DNA of 49,301 nt from Hyphomicrobiales bacterium (GCA_900472785.1 UCJH01000059.1:1-49301), one strand, 5' to 3'; positions 18,409-28,204 are shown, numbered from the stretch's first letter. Notes: generated by a model not told the origin, from the sequence alone. Made by a program: numbers and translations.

Positions 18409-18451
18409 CAAAAACAAAGCCGGGCCAGCTTGCGAAGCTGGCCCGGCTTTG
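18409..18451 (-). terminator. Rho-independent terminator after DAHP synthase gene
   Basis: A perfect 17-bp stem (CAAAGCCGGGCCAGCTT with its complement) with a GCG loop lies 56 bases past the DAHP synthase stop. On the minus strand the stem is followed by TTTTGA. It also overlaps the region just upstream of the GFA start. Confidence 0.9.
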
Positions 18452-18506
18452 TCAATTTCAAACCGGTGCAGGCAGGATCAGCACCGCTGATCCGTAAGCC
18501 CCGGCA

Positions 18507-19880
18507 TCAACCGTTGACGACCATGCGCTTTTCGTCACGGCCGCCCTTCATGCGCTCGGCAAGTAGGAAGGCCAGCTCCAGTGCTTGGTCGGCATTGAGG
18601 CGCGGGTCGCAATGGGTGTGATACCGGTCGCCAAGATCGGCGCCGGAGAGCGCGCGCGCGCCACCCGTGCATTCGGTCACGTCATTGCCGGTCATCTCGA
18701 TGTGGATGCCGCCTGGATGCGTGCCTTCGGCGCGGTGAATCTGGAAGAAGCTTTCGACTTCCGACAGGATCCGCTCGAACGGACGCGTCTTGTAGTGGTT
18801 GAGCGTGATCGTGTTGCCATGCATCGGATCGCACGACCAGACGACCTTGCGGCCTTCCTTCTCGACGGCGCGGATGAGGCGCGGCAGATGTTCGGCAACC
18901 TTGTCGTGTCCGAAGCGGCAGATCAGCGTCAGGCGGCCGGCCTCGTTCTGCGGGTTGAGCAGGTCGATAAGCTCGATCAGGCCGTCACCGGTCAGCGACG
19001 GACCGCATTTCAGGCCGAGCGGGTTCTTGATGCCGCGACAATATTCGATATGAGCATGATCCGGCTGGCGGGTGCGATCGCCGATCCAGATCATGTGGCC
19101 CGATGTCGCGTACCAGTCGCCGGAGGTCGAATCGACGCGGGTCAGCGCCTGTTCGTAACCGAGCAGCAACGCCTCGTGGCTGGTGAAAAAATCCGTCTCG
19201 CGCAGGTTCGGATTGCTTTCCGGCGTGATGCCGATCGCCTTCATGAAATCCATCGTTTCGGAAATCCGGTCGGCGAGCTTGCGGTAGCGCTCGGCCTGCG
19301 GGCTGTCCTTGACGAAGCCGAGCATCCACTGGTGCACGTTGTCGAGATTGGCATAGCCGCCCATCGCGAACGCACGCAGGAGGTTGAGCGTCGCCGCAGA
19401 CTGCCGGTAGGCCATGATCTGGCGTTCCGGGTCCGGGATACGGGCTTTCTCGTTGAACTCGATGCCGTTGATGATGTCGCCGCGATAGCTCGGCAGCTCG
19501 ACGTCACCCTGGCGTTCGATGTTCGATGAACGCGGCTTTGCGAACTGGCCGGCAATGCGGCCGACCTTGACCACCGGCTGCTGGGCACCGAAGGTCAGCA
19601 CGACGGCCATCTGCAGGAATGCGCGGAAGAAGTCGCGGATCGTGTCCGCGCCATGTTCGGCGAAGCTTTCGGCGCAATCGCCGCCCTGCAGAAGGAAACC
19701 CTTGCCTGCAGCCACGTTGGCGAGCTGGCTCTTGAGGCGGCGCGCCTCGCCGGCAAACACCAGCGGGGGATAGGTTGCAAGCTGCGCCTCGGTCGCGCCG
19801 AGCGCTGCCAAATCCGGAAAATCCGGCACCTGCTGGATCGGCTTCTGCCGCCAGCTGTTCGGGGTCCAAGTCTGTGCCAT
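18507..19880 (-). CDS. Class II (plant-type) DAHP synthase
   Basis: The 457-residue enzyme condenses phosphoenolpyruvate and erythrose-4-phosphate, the first step of the shikimate pathway. Class II features are visible: the N-terminal [69 protein letters not shown] and [15 protein letters not shown]. Length and motifs match plant-type enzymes common in rhizobia; the gene is called aroF or aroG in different genomes, so no symbol is given. Start 19880 has AGGTGAT about 6 bases upstream. The leader upstream holds nested dyads that may serve in regulation. Confidence 0.95.
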   Translation of the reverse strand: MAQTWTPNSWRQKPIQQVPDFPDLAALGATEAQLATYPPLVFAGEARRLKSQLANVAAGKGFLLQGGDCAESFAEHGADTIRDFFRAFLQMAVVLTFGAQQPVVKVGRIAGQFAKPRSSNIERQGDVELPSYRGDIINGIEFNEKARIPDPERQIMAYRQSAATLNLLRAFAMGGYANLDNVHQWMLGFVKDSPQAERYRKLADRISETMDFMKAIGITPESNPNLRETDFFTSHEALLLGYEQALTRVDSTSGDWYATSGHMIWIGDRTRQPDHAHIEYCRGIKNPLGLKCGPSLTGDGLIELIDLLNPQNEAGRLTLICRFGHDKVAEHLPRLIRAVEKEGRKVVWSCDPMHGNTITLNHYKTRPFERILSEVESFFQIHRAEGTHPGGIHIEMTGNDVTECTGGARALSGADLGDRYHTHCDPRLNADQALELAFLLAERMKGGRDEKRMVVNG

Positions 19881-19909
19881 ATCGATCACCTGTTTCTCAC
19901 GCGAACTTT

Positions 19910-19964
19910 GTCTTCACGGCCCCGTCCAAGGGGAAATTTCCGCTTGAACGCAAAGCGTGAAGAC
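19910..19964 (-). promoter_or_regulatory. Nested dyads in the DAHP synthase leader
   Basis: Perfect 9-bp arms GTCTTCACG (19910-19918) and CGTGAAGAC (19956-19964) enclose a second 20-base dyad, CAAGGGGAAATTTCCGCTTG (19927-19946), with one mismatched pair and a core 10-bp palindrome. The whole element ends 30 bases before the start codon. It could fold into an RNA leader structure or be an operator. No leader peptide rich in aromatic residues was seen. Confidence 0.45.
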
Positions 19965-20179
19965 CGGATTGGAGCCCTGCGGGCCGCCCCAATTCGACCA
20001 CCGGTTCCTTCGCGGATGGACCGGTGATTTTGCGGATGCGGGCTTATAAACGTTAACATGGCGATTGCAAAGCCATTGTACCAGCAAACCCGGAAGGCTT
20101 CTGCGGATAATCGTCCTTCCACGGGCAATACCGCCGTCGGTGATCCGGAAGGGCTGTGTCTAATTGGCGCGGAAGCTGT

Positions 20180-20365
20180 TCAGCCGAGCATCAGGAGAAG
20201 CCGATCGACCAGCAGGAACAGAACGATGCCGAGGCCGGCAAGTGCTGCCATCATGGCGAGGGCCAGGATCAGGAAGACGGACAAATGCGTCCAGTTGCGA
20301 CGCCTTTCGACGGCACGTCTTGCCGTCCCCGACATGGACTCGATTTCCAGTATCTTGCCCGACAT
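20180..20365 (-). CDS. 61-residue single-pass membrane protein
   Basis: The reading frame starts MSGKILEIES and ends with one long hydrophobic helix (LSVFLILALAMMAALAGLGIVLFLLVDRLLLML), preceded by an arginine-rich stretch (RRAVERRRNW), giving a cytoplasmic N-terminus by the positive-inside rule. GGAGGG lies 6 bases before this ATG, which decides the start over an ATG 6 bases earlier and over the longer frame from 20485. A TATAAT lies 28 bases upstream. It follows gor on the same strand. I recognise no family. Confidence 0.7.
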   Translation of the reverse strand: MSGKILEIESMSGTARRAVERRRNWTHLSVFLILALAMMAALAGLGIVLFLLVDRLLLMLG

Positions 20366-20392
20366 GACCATCCCTCCGGACGAACCGATGTC

Positions 20393-20398
20393 ATTATA
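20393..20398 (-). promoter_or_regulatory. Candidate -10 box for the 61-residue protein gene
   Basis: A perfect TATAAT on the minus strand lies 28 bases before the start codon, in the 91-bp gap after gor. No good -35 element is seen at 17 bases. It suggests that the small gene can be transcribed on its own. Confidence 0.4.
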
Positions 20399-20456
20399 GA
20401 ACAATCCGCCGATTCCGGCACGGCGATCCACGAAAAAGCTTAATACCGTGATCCAG

Positions 20457-21848
20457 CTAGGCGACTTTCTGTCCGTCTTTGACACGATAGGACGGCGTAT
20501 ACATCGTCACCAGTTCCTCGGCCGCTGTCGGATGCACCGCCATCGTACGGTCGAAATCATCCTTCGTGCAGCCGGCTTTCAAGGTGATGCCGATCAGCTG
20601 TGCCATCTCGCCGGCCTCGTGGCCGAGAATATGGGCACCGACGACCTTGCGGTCGGCGGCATTGACGATCAGCTTCATAATGGTTTTTTCGGTGCGGCCC
20701 GACAGCGTCGCCTTGATCGGCCGGAACTCTGCCCGGTAGACCTCAAGCTCGGCAAAGGCGCGACCGGCCTGCTCCTCGCTCATGCCGACCGTGCCGATTT
20801 CCGGCTGCGAGAAGACCGCGGTGGCGATCAGATCATGATCCGGCGAGACCGGATTGTGCTTGTATTCGGTCTCGATGAAGCACATCGCCTCATGGATCGC
20901 CACGGGGGTCAGCTGGATACGGTCGGTTACGTCGCCGAGTGCGTAGATGCCCGGCGCGCTGGTGCGCGAGAAGGCATCGACGACGATGGCGCCCTTGTCG
21001 TTGGTGTTGACGCCAGCGGTTTCCAGCCCGAGCCCTTTGGTGTTGGGCACGCGTCCCAGCGCGAGCATCACCTGGTCGACGGTCAGGCCGCCATGGTTGA
21101 GTGTTTCGACCACGCGCCTGCCGTCATCGGCCTGCTTGATGGACTGCAGCACGTCGCCGCAGAGAATGCGGATACCCTTTTGCTCCATTGCGGCATGCAA
21201 ACCGCGGCGCATGTCTTGATCGAACCGCGAAAGGATTTCCTTGCCGCGATAGATCAGCGTCGTCTCGACGCCCAGCCCATGGAAGATGTTGGCGAATTCG
21301 ACCGCGATATAACCGCCGCCGGCGATCAGGATCGACTTCGGGAACTCCGGCAGGTCAAAGGCCTCGTTGGAGCTGATGCAGAGATCGTGTCCCGGCAACG
21401 CGCTGTGCGGTGTCGGATGACCACCGGTGGCAATCAGGATGCGCTCGGCGGTGACGGTCTTTCCCGTGTTGACGAGTTTGATGCTATTGGGACCGACAAG
21501 CTCTGCGCGCGTCTGCAGAATTTCGGCCCCGGCATTTTCCAGCCCCTTGCGATAAAGACCCTCAAGGCGCGTGATTTCTCGCTCCTTGGCCGCGACCAGT
21601 TTCGACCAGTCGAAATGATGCTCGCCGACCGTCCAGCCGAAACCGGCCGCGTCTTCGAAATGCTCGGCAAATTGCGAGGCATAGACGTAGAGCTTCTTCG
21701 GCACGCAGCCGCGGATGACGCAAGTGCCGCCATAGCGGAACTCTTCGGCAATCGCGACTTTCTTTCCCATGCCAGCCGCCAGTCGACCGCTGCGCACGCC
21801 GCCGGAACCACCGCCGATAACAAAGAGATCGTAATCGAAGGACGTCAT
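20457..21848 (-). CDS. gor: Glutathione-disulfide reductase
   Basis: The 463-residue flavoprotein reduces oxidised glutathione with NADPH. It shows the FAD loop VIGGGSGGVRSGRLAA (about 8-23), the redox-active disulfide GGTCVIRGCVPKKL, the NADPH-binding GGGYIAVEFA, and the C-terminal HPTAAEELVTMY with the active-site His and Glu. The VRSG variant in place of VASAR-type residues is common in alphaproteobacterial enzymes. Start 21848 has GGAG 7 bases upstream; 43 extra codons to 21977 overlap the upstream terminator and are rejected. It is the first gene after that terminator, so it has its own promoter in the 170-bp gap. Confidence 0.95.
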   Translation of the reverse strand: MTSFDYDLFVIGGGSGGVRSGRLAAGMGKKVAIAEEFRYGGTCVIRGCVPKKLYVYASQFAEHFEDAAGFGWTVGEHHFDWSKLVAAKEREITRLEGLYRKGLENAGAEILQTRAELVGPNSIKLVNTGKTVTAERILIATGGHPTPHSALPGHDLCISSNEAFDLPEFPKSILIAGGGYIAVEFANIFHGLGVETTLIYRGKEILSRFDQDMRRGLHAAMEQKGIRILCGDVLQSIKQADDGRRVVETLNHGGLTVDQVMLALGRVPNTKGLGLETAGVNTNDKGAIVVDAFSRTSAPGIYALGDVTDRIQLTPVAIHEAMCFIETEYKHNPVSPDHDLIATAVFSQPEIGTVGMSEEQAGRAFAELEVYRAEFRPIKATLSGRTEKTIMKLIVNAADRKVVGAHILGHEAGEMAQLIGITLKAGCTKDDFDRTMAVHPTAAEELVTMYTPSYRVKDGQKVA

Positions 21849-21935
21849 GGGATGCTCCGTGGCCGCTGGCAGATGGAAAGGGACCGGACCTGCGCGAATC
21901 CGGTCGGACAATCCTGATATAGGGTCGCGGAGCCG

Positions 21936-21965
21936 AAAAAGAAAAGCCCGGATCGCTCCGGGCTT
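21936..21965 (-). terminator. Rho-independent terminator after DUF2059 gene
   Basis: On the minus strand AAGCCCGGA and TCCGGGCTT form a perfect 9-bp stem with a 4-base loop, followed by TTTTCTTTTT. It ends the rpiA-DUF2059 transcript before gor. Confidence 0.9.
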
Positions 21966-22019
21966 GCACTTCATCATCGGGAACAGGACAGGCCATTCAC
22001 AACGGCAGAAATTGCGCGA

Positions 22020-22580
22020 TCAGGGTGTCGGCTGTTCCGTTGTCGTCGTCGTGGTGGTTGCGCCCTTGGGCAGGGTTGCGGCGATTGCCGCCTCGAGATC
22101 CTTCGAGGCTTCCGCATTGAGATCGCGCGACACGCCCGATGCCCAGATATCGGCCGCCTTGACCATTTCACGCGAAGCGATCGGGCCGTCGTTCAGCAGC
22201 TTCTTGCCGGCCGGGGAATTGTAGAAGGTCGCAATGGCGTCCAGTTCCTCGACGGTGAAGGTCTTGGCATAGATCGACGCTGCTTCGTTCTCAAGATCGG
22301 CGCGGCGGGCAGCAAGCGCGATCGCCTTTTCATCGATCGTCTTGGTGATCAGCTCCTGATAATTCGGCGATGCCTGGATCATCGTGTTCTTCAGCCGTTC
22401 GGCAAGGTTCGGCAGGATATTGTCGAAGCTGTTGGTAGCGCCGATCGCCGCGATGGCCGCCCGGGCCGCCTTGATCTGTGCTTCCGTGACATCCTGTGCC
22501 TGCAAAGCCGGAACCATGGTGGCGGAAAAAAGAATGGCGGTTGCAACCACTGTGCGGCCGAGGCCTGCAAATTTGATCAT
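22020..22580 (-). CDS. Secreted DUF2059 domain protein
   Basis: This 186-residue protein has a signal peptide (AGLGRTVVATAILFSATMVPALQAQ, cleaved near residue 29; the hydrophobic core is 9-22). A DUF2059-type helical domain follows, with FTVEELDAIATFYNSPAGKKLL as its hallmark. The C-terminus is a run of threonines followed by EQPTP. It is probably periplasmic; function is unknown. Start 22580 has AGGAG 10 bases upstream; the upstream extension to 22697 abuts the rpiA stop and lacks signal-peptide logic. It lies 118 bp after rpiA on the same strand. Confidence 0.85.
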   Translation of the reverse strand: MIKFAGLGRTVVATAILFSATMVPALQAQDVTEAQIKAARAAIAAIGATNSFDNILPNLAERLKNTMIQASPNYQELITKTIDEKAIALAARRADLENEAASIYAKTFTVEELDAIATFYNSPAGKKLLNDGPIASREMVKAADIWASGVSRDLNAEASKDLEAAIAATLPKGATTTTTTTEQPTP

Positions 22581-22698
22581 GTCTATAACGCTCCTGTCCG
22601 TTGAGTCAGCATCCACACAGGCCGGAGCCGGCGCGAACGCTTGAATATTTCGTCTCTTCGCCTGGCGGCGATATCCCGGCGGGCGGGCATGCGCCATG

Positions 22699-23394
22699 CT
22701 ATCTTGCGGTCAGCACCCTTGCCCCCGCCGGACCGGCGATAATGGCAAGCGATGCGATATTGATGAACAGCCCGTGCTCCACGACGCCGGGCAAGGCATT
22801 CAGTTCGCTTGAAAGCGCATCTGCATCAGGAATGCGGCCAAAAGATGCGTCCAGAATCAAATGTCCGCCGTCGGTCATGAACGGCCCGTCGCTCGCAGTG
22901 CGCACAACGATTTCGCCGGAAAGACCGAGCCGGGAGGCGAGCTTTTCGACAGCGCGCCGCGTCGAAAGCAGGCCGAAGGGATTGACTTCGATCGGCAGCT
23001 TGAAGGCCCCGAGCGTATCGACAACCTTGGTCTCGTCGGCGATGACGATCATGCGCGCAGAAGCGCAGGCAACGATCTTTTCGCGCAGCAAGGCCCCACC
23101 GCCGCCCTTGATCAGGCGCAACTGCGGATCCACCTCATCGGCTCCGTCGATCGTCAGGTCGAGCTCCGGAAGCTCCTCAAGCGATCGGAAAGGCACACCC
23201 AGTTCGAGGCAAAGTCGCGCCGTCCGCTCAGACGTCGGAATACCCTCGATCCGAAATCCACCGGCAACCTTCTCGGCCAGGAGACGAACGAACTCTTCCG
23301 CCGTCGATCCCGTGCCGATCCCCAACCGCATTCCGTCCTCGACATGCGCGAGCGCTGCCTCGGCAGCCTTGATCTTCATTTCGCGGGCGTCCAT
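22699..23394 (-). CDS. rpiA: Ribose-5-phosphate isomerase A
   Basis: The 231-residue enzyme interconverts ribose-5-phosphate and ribulose-5-phosphate in the pentose phosphate pathway. Family blocks are clear: [40 protein letters not shown] (Asp, Lys and Glu catalytic region, about 85-110), and [11 protein letters not shown]. Length equals the usual size. Start 23394 (MDAREMK) was chosen from length; GGGAG is 13 bases upstream, a rather long spacing. It is divergent from gph across 231 bp. Confidence 0.95.
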   Translation of the reverse strand: MDAREMKIKAAEAALAHVEDGMRLGIGTGSTAEEFVRLLAEKVAGGFRIEGIPTSERTARLCLELGVPFRSLEELPELDLTIDGADEVDPQLRLIKGGGGALLREKIVACASARMIVIADETKVVDTLGAFKLPIEVNPFGLLSTRRAVEKLASRLGLSGEIVVRTASDGPFMTDGGHLILDASFGRIPDADALSSELNALPGVVEHGLFINIASLAIIAGPAGARVLTAR

Positions 23395-23625
23395 TGCGCC
23401 ACATGCTCCCTCAATGCGTCCGACGGTGCGGAATGCCCTTGCAATCTGGCCTTCCCCGTTTTTCCGTTGAGACACTTACACGCCCCTCGAAACAAACAAA
23501 AGCCAAAATAGAGCGCAAAACGCAATTGCGGCGTGGCGCTATCGCTCAAAGTCGCGATTGCTTTTCGCAAGCGCTTCCCCTACCGGAGGACTATTCCTTT
23601 AAACATATTGCCTACGAGGTTCCGC

Positions 23626-24303
23626 GTGCCTGCACCGCTTGTCATTTTCGATCTCGATGGAACGCTTGTCGACACCGCCCCCGATCTGGTCGCCAGCCTC
23701 AACCACGCGGTCACGCAGGCCGGACTTGCACCGGTGACCTATCACGACCTGACGCATCTGGTCGGCCATGGCGCGCGTGCCATGATCGAGAGGACCTTCA
23801 CGCTGCGCGGCGTAGCCCTCAGCCCAAGCGATCTCGACTGGCAGATGAAAGAGTTCATCGATTTCTATCACGGCTCGATGCCCGGGGAATCCATTCCCTA
23901 TCCAGGCGTGGTCGATGCGATGGACCGGCTGTCTTCCGCCGGCCTCACTCTTGCAGTCTGCACCAACAAGCTGGAGATGCTGGCGAAAAGCCTGATCGAG
24001 GGTCTCGGCCTGACCGAACGCTTTGTCGCGATCACCGGCGGCGACACCTTTGCCGTCCGCAAACCGGACGCGGAGCATCTGCTTTCGACGATTCGGCTGG
24101 CAGGAGGATTGCCTGAAAGCACGGTGATGATCGGCGACAGCCTCAATGATATCCTCGTCGCCCGAAATGCGTCCGTTCGTTCGATCGCCGTCCCCTTCGG
24201 TTATTCCGACGTCCCGATCCACACGCTCGATCCGGACCATATTATCGAGCATTTCGACGAACTCACCCCGGATTTGATCGGGCGCCTTTTGGCTCGGCAC
24301 TGA
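23626..24303 (+). CDS. gph: Phosphoglycolate phosphatase
   Basis: The 225-residue HAD-superfamily enzyme dephosphorylates 2-phosphoglycolate. The four HAD motifs are visible: FDLDGTLVDTAPDL (nucleophile Asp), VCTNKLEMLAK (motif II Thr), RKPDAEHLL (Lys) and MIGDSLNDILVARNA (Asp pair). The start is a GTG at 23626 with GAGG 8 bases upstream; the upstream in-frame extension lacks family similarity. It is divergent from rpiA, whose product acts in the same sugar-phosphate area. A bidirectional terminator follows. Confidence 0.93.
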   Translation: MPAPLVIFDLDGTLVDTAPDLVASLNHAVTQAGLAPVTYHDLTHLVGHGARAMIERTFTLRGVALSPSDLDWQMKEFIDFYHGSMPGESIPYPGVVDAMDRLSSAGLTLAVCTNKLEMLAKSLIEGLGLTERFVAITGGDTFAVRKPDAEHLLSTIRLAGGLPESTVMIGDSLNDILVARNASVRSIAVPFGYSDVPIHTLDPDHIIEHFDELTPDLIGRLLARH

Positions 24304-24319
24304 CAAACCCTCGAGAACA

Positions 24320-24350
24320 CAAAAAAAGCGGCTCGAAAGCCGCTTTTTTT
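24320..24350. terminator. Bidirectional Rho-independent terminator between gph and L,D-transpeptidase gene
   Basis: A-run, AGCGGCT-CGAA-AGCCGCT and T-run form a symmetric hairpin with a 7-bp GC-rich stem and seven A or T on each side. It serves both convergent genes. Confidence 0.93.
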
Positions 24351-24367
24351 CTGTCTCATTGAACCGA

Positions 24368-26257
24368 TCAGCCCTGGGCAGCCCGGCGCGCGACCCGCGT
24401 CGCATCGAGGGCGCGGTTCATGTACATGTCGCGGTCGTAGACGTCGTCGAAATATTCGACCACGCCGTCCTTGTTCGGCCAGGCGGTGAAGTAGGCGACA
24501 TAGACCGGAATCTTTTCCGGCACGTTGACGCCCTTGTTCTGGCCGCCGGCAATCTCATTGGCCACATCCTCGACCGAGATGCCGAGTACGGCGGCGGCCA
24601 TGCGGCGCGGATCGACGAGCCGCACGCAACCATGGCTCAGCGCACGCTGATCGCGCTTGAAGAAGCTCTTCGAGGGCGTGTCGTGCATGTAGATGGCGTG
24701 CGAGTTCGGGAACAGGATCTTCAGTTCGCCGAGCGCGTTGTCGCTGCTCGGCGGCTGGCGAACGGCAACGCCGGCCGTCGAACCGTTCCAGTTGACCGAG
24801 GAAGACGAAACGGCACGGCCACCGACCTCGACCTGGTAGCCAAGACGGTCGAGATAGTTCGGATCATTCCTCAGCTTCGGCAGCATCTCGTTGATGATGA
24901 TCGACTGCGGCACGCCCCAATAGGGGTTGAATTCGACGGTCTGGATCTCGTCCTCGAAGAAGTAGGTCTGGTTGGCCTTGGAGCCGACCACGACACGCAT
25001 CGAGAATTGCTCGGTTCCATCCTGGTAGTAGGAGGCCATGAAGGCCGGCTGGTTGATGAACACCCGACGGCTGCCGAGTTCGCCCGGCAACCAACGCGCC
25101 TGTTCCATGGCGATCTGGACCTTGTTGATCTTGTCGGCGGTCGTATCGCCGCCGGTCAGGATCCGGATGGACGCCTTGCCGACGATGCCGTCCGGCTTCA
25201 GCCCATGCTCCTTCTGGAAGCCTTCGACCAGCGCAACCAGTTCGGGCGTGTAGTCCGGGCTATTCTGGTAGGCCTGCAAGACGGCTGCGTGCTCCGTATT
25301 CAGCGCATCCGAGCCCTTCAATCTGATTGCCGCCACGACATTGGCAAGCTCCGGATTGCTGATACCGGGCTTCAGCAAGGTATCGGGAGCAATGACGATG
25401 CGCGGGCTTTCGGCGGTTTCAGCCTCGAGCTTCTCCAGCTCGCGCTGCAGGGCAACGAAATGCGCGCCGGCCGGCTTCAATCCATCGAGCAATGCGGCGA
25501 CATCGTCGCTCTTCGAGAGTGTTTCCAGCGTTCCCTTGAGATCGATGCTCTTGCGCTTGAAATCGTGGTAGCCGGAGATCTTGTTGGCGTCGATCCGGCC
25601 GCGCACAGTATCGGCGGCATAGGTCAGCGTCGCGGCGGACAGGCTGATCTCGAACTGCACCAGTTCTTTTTCGCGGGCGATCATATCGCCGCGGTCAAAG
25701 CTGTCGGACGGCGTGGCGACGGCATAATCCTGCGGATCGAGGCCGACCTTGGCGGCGTCGGACAATACGTTCAGCGCCGCCCGCGCCCGGGCCGTCACGC
25801 CGCGACCATCGATCCAGACGAAGGCCTGGTGCGCACCGTAATAATCCTCGACAGCCTTGGCCACCTCTCCTGGAGCCGAGGCGCTGACGCCCGAAAAGAA
25901 CTGGCGCGCATCCGAAAGCGGCGCGCGCAGCATCGGCGGCAGGTCCACACTGTTGATGGAGCCGGTGACGACGGGGTCCTGAAGCTTGGCCATCGCGATC
26001 TTGCGCATCGGCTCGGCCTTGTAGGTGTAATAACGCGGCCCCGTGACGCGCGGCAGGGGAGCCCTCACCTGCTTCTGCTCGAGAGGCACGCCCATATCGA
26101 CGCCTGGAAGCGCCGGTATGTCTTCCTGAACCGCCCGCTTCTTGCCGCCACGGATGAAATCCATCAGCGTCAGGGCTTCGACAGGCTTCACCTGCAGAGT
26201 GGTGAGCGCGCAGCCGGCGAGCAGGGTCATGATCGCGGCGGTCTTCATAATCTTCAT
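24368..26257 (-). CDS. L,D-transpeptidase lipoprotein, YcbB-like
   Basis: The 629-residue protein has a signal sequence with a lipobox LLAGC (Cys16), so it is probably an outer- or inner-membrane lipoprotein. Domains in order: an N-terminal scaffold (about 90-350), a peptidoglycan-binding PG_binding_1 segment (GFQKEHGLKPDGIVGKAS), and a YkuD L,D-transpeptidase domain with SHGCVRLVDP supplying the catalytic Cys. It should form 3-3 crosslinks in peptidoglycan or anchor proteins to it, which matters for the polar growth of Rhizobiales. ATG 26257 has GGGGA upstream; a second ATG at 26248 is possible. The long opposite-strand frame is a codon-bias shadow. Confidence 0.9.
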   Translation of the reverse strand: MKIMKTAAIMTLLAGCALTTLQVKPVEALTLMDFIRGGKKRAVQEDIPALPGVDMGVPLEQKQVRAPLPRVTGPRYYTYKAEPMRKIAMAKLQDPVVTGSINSVDLPPMLRAPLSDARQFFSGVSASAPGEVAKAVEDYYGAHQAFVWIDGRGVTARARAALNVLSDAAKVGLDPQDYAVATPSDSFDRGDMIAREKELVQFEISLSAATLTYAADTVRGRIDANKISGYHDFKRKSIDLKGTLETLSKSDDVAALLDGLKPAGAHFVALQRELEKLEAETAESPRIVIAPDTLLKPGISNPELANVVAAIRLKGSDALNTEHAAVLQAYQNSPDYTPELVALVEGFQKEHGLKPDGIVGKASIRILTGGDTTADKINKVQIAMEQARWLPGELGSRRVFINQPAFMASYYQDGTEQFSMRVVVGSKANQTYFFEDEIQTVEFNPYWGVPQSIIINEMLPKLRNDPNYLDRLGYQVEVGGRAVSSSSVNWNGSTAGVAVRQPPSSDNALGELKILFPNSHAIYMHDTPSKSFFKRDQRALSHGCVRLVDPRRMAAAVLGISVEDVANEIAGGQNKGVNVPEKIPVYVAYFTAWPNKDGVVEYFDDVYDRDMYMNRALDATRVARRAAQG

Positions 26258-26812
26258 CTGTGTATATGTCCCCGTATAAGCGTCGCCGCCGTCTGCGGCC
26301 TGCGCCCGAAGCACCTGGTGCGTCGTGCCATTGAACTTATAGAAAAGGATGGTGAATGAAAAGAAAACACACCCTCTCCGACCATGCCGATCGCCCTCAC
26401 AAATCCGTGACGGAACCTGCGTTTCGGGAACGCATCACCATGCGCAAAAATTTGAATTCGCTTGTTTATTTTTTTCATTCCTGCCCGTGGCACGCGACGC
26501 GGCGCCACGGCTGAATTTTCCCGTCGGGAATAACGAAGCGCTGTGTCTGAAAAGGCACAGGCTGCAAAGGGCAAAAGTCAGGATCATACGCTTGAATCGG
26601 CGTGAGGTCAGTTGTCCGCCGCTCTCGCCCGGTGCTGTAAAAAATCTCTCGGACTTAAACGATTGTAGCAGGTGCACGGCCTTCGACACCCCTTTACAAA
26701 CCTATCCCAACTGGGCCACAGAAAACCCATCACGACGGGAAAGCGGCGCCATCGCGCCTGCCCCGCCCCTCCGGCCTTGAGACGAAACAGCAGGACGAAA
26801 GCAGGCAAGACG
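26258..26812. other. 555-bp gene-poor stretch between L,D-transpeptidase gene and fumC
   Basis: This divergent intergenic region should hold the promoters of both neighbours. A 143-residue frame (26349-26780, plus) and an 84-residue frame (26435-26689, minus) exist but show no convincing start sites or domains. The minus frame has one short hydrophobic patch (MILTFALCSLCLF). A T-rich patch at 26465-26480 breaks the otherwise GC-rich sequence. I see no RNA gene here. Confidence 0.5.
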
Positions 26813-28204
26813 ATGACATCCACGCGCACGGAAACAGATACGTTCGGCCCGATCGAAGTCGCCAACGACCGCTATTGGGGCGCACAGGCGCAGCGATCGC
26901 TGGGAAACTTCAAGATCGGCTGGGAAAAACAGCCGCTCGCCATCGTCCGCGCGCTCGGCATCGTCAAGCAGGCGGCGGCACGCACCAACATGGAACTGCA
27001 AGGTCTTGACCCGAAGATCGGCAATGCGATCATCGAGGCCGCCCAGGAAGTCATCGACGGCAAGCTCAACGAGCATTTTCCGCTGGTCGTCTGGCAGACC
27101 GGTTCGGGCACCCAGTCGAACATGAACGCCAATGAGGTGATCTCCAACCGCGCCATCGAGATGCTTGGCGGCGTCATGGGCTCGAAGAAGCCGGTGCATC
27201 CCAACGATCACGTCAACATGAGCCAGTCGTCGAACGACACCTATCCGACCGCGATGCACATCGCCTGCGCCGAACGCGTCGTTCACGACCTGCTGCCGGC
27301 CCTCAAGCACTTGCTGAAAGCGCTGGAAGACAAGGTCAAGGCCTTCGATCACATCATCAAGATCGGCCGCACCCACACCCAGGACGCAACGCCGCTGACG
27401 CTCGGCCAGGAATTCTCCGGCTATGCCGCGCAGGTCGCCTCCTCGATCAGGCGCATCGAGATGACCCTACCGGGCCTCTGCGAACTGGCCCAGGGCGGCA
27501 CGGCCGTCGGAACCGGCCTCAACGCGCCGATCGGCTTTGCCGAAAAGGTCGCCGAGGAGATCGCCGCCATCACCGGCATCGCCTTCGTCACAGCACCGAA
27601 CAAGTTCGAGGCTTTGGCTGCGCACGATTCCATGGTCTTCAGCCACGGCGCGATCAATGCCGCGGCCGCGGCCCTGTTCAAAATCGCCAATGACATCCGC
27701 CTGCTCGGCTCCGGCCCGCGCTCCGGTCTCGGTGAACTGTCGCTGCCGGAAAACGAGCCGGGCTCGTCGATCATGCCGGGCAAGGTCAACCCAACCCAAT
27801 GCGAAGCGCTGACCCAGGTCTGCGTGCAGGTGTTCGGCAACAATGCGGCGCTGACCTTCGCCGGCAGTCAGGGCCATTTCGAGCTCAACGTCTACAATCC
27901 GCTGATGGCATACAACTTCCTGCAGTCGGTGCAGTTGCTCGCCGATGCTAGCGTCTCCTTCACCGACAATTGCGTCGTCGGCATCGAGGCCCGCGAAGAC
28001 AACATCAAGGCAGCGCTCGACCGTTCCCTGATGCTGGTGACCGCGCTTGCGCCGAAGATCGGCTACGACAACGCCGCCAAGATCGCCAAGACGGCCCACA
28101 AGAACGGCACGACGCTGCGCGAAGAGGCCGTTGGCGGCGGTTATGTCACCAACGAGGAATTCGACGCCGTCGTGCGCCCCGAGACGATGATCAGCCCGTC
28201 CTGA
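26813..28204 (+). CDS. fumC: Fumarate hydratase class II
   Basis: The 463-residue enzyme hydrates fumarate to malate in the TCA cycle. Diagnostic blocks: [54 protein letters not shown] and the signature [13 protein letters not shown]. Length and motifs are canonical for the iron-independent class. AGG lies about 8 bases before the ATG at 26813. The frame extends 47 codons upstream through non-conserved DNA, rejected. A terminator follows. Confidence 0.96.
   Translation: MTSTRTETDTFGPIEVANDRYWGAQAQRSLGNFKIGWEKQPLAIVRALGIVKQAAARTNMELQGLDPKIGNAIIEAAQEVIDGKLNEHFPLVVWQTGSGTQSNMNANEVISNRAIEMLGGVMGSKKPVHPNDHVNMSQSSNDTYPTAMHIACAERVVHDLLPALKHLLKALEDKVKAFDHIIKIGRTHTQDATPLTLGQEFSGYAAQVASSIRRIEMTLPGLCELAQGGTAVGTGLNAPIGFAEKVAEEIAAITGIAFVTAPNKFEALAAHDSMVFSHGAINAAAAALFKIANDIRLLGSGPRSGLGELSLPENEPGSSIMPGKVNPTQCEALTQVCVQVFGNNAALTFAGSQGHFELNVYNPLMAYNFLQSVQLLADASVSFTDNCVVGIEAREDNIKAALDRSLMLVTALAPKIGYDNAAKIAKTAHKNGTTLREEAVGGGYVTNEEFDAVVRPETMISPS

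Noticed and set aside
20448-21917. 489-residue frame antisense to gor
   Set aside because: It overlaps a canonical glutathione reductase and has no recognisable feature.
24359-26359. 666-residue frame antisense to the large L,D-transpeptidase gene
   Set aside because: Same codon-bias effect; the product is a low-information His/Arg/Gly/Asp mixture without helices or motifs.
26349-26780. 143-residue plus-strand frame before fumC
   Set aside because: No Shine-Dalgarno site, no domain, and mixed composition; it most likely covers promoter DNA.
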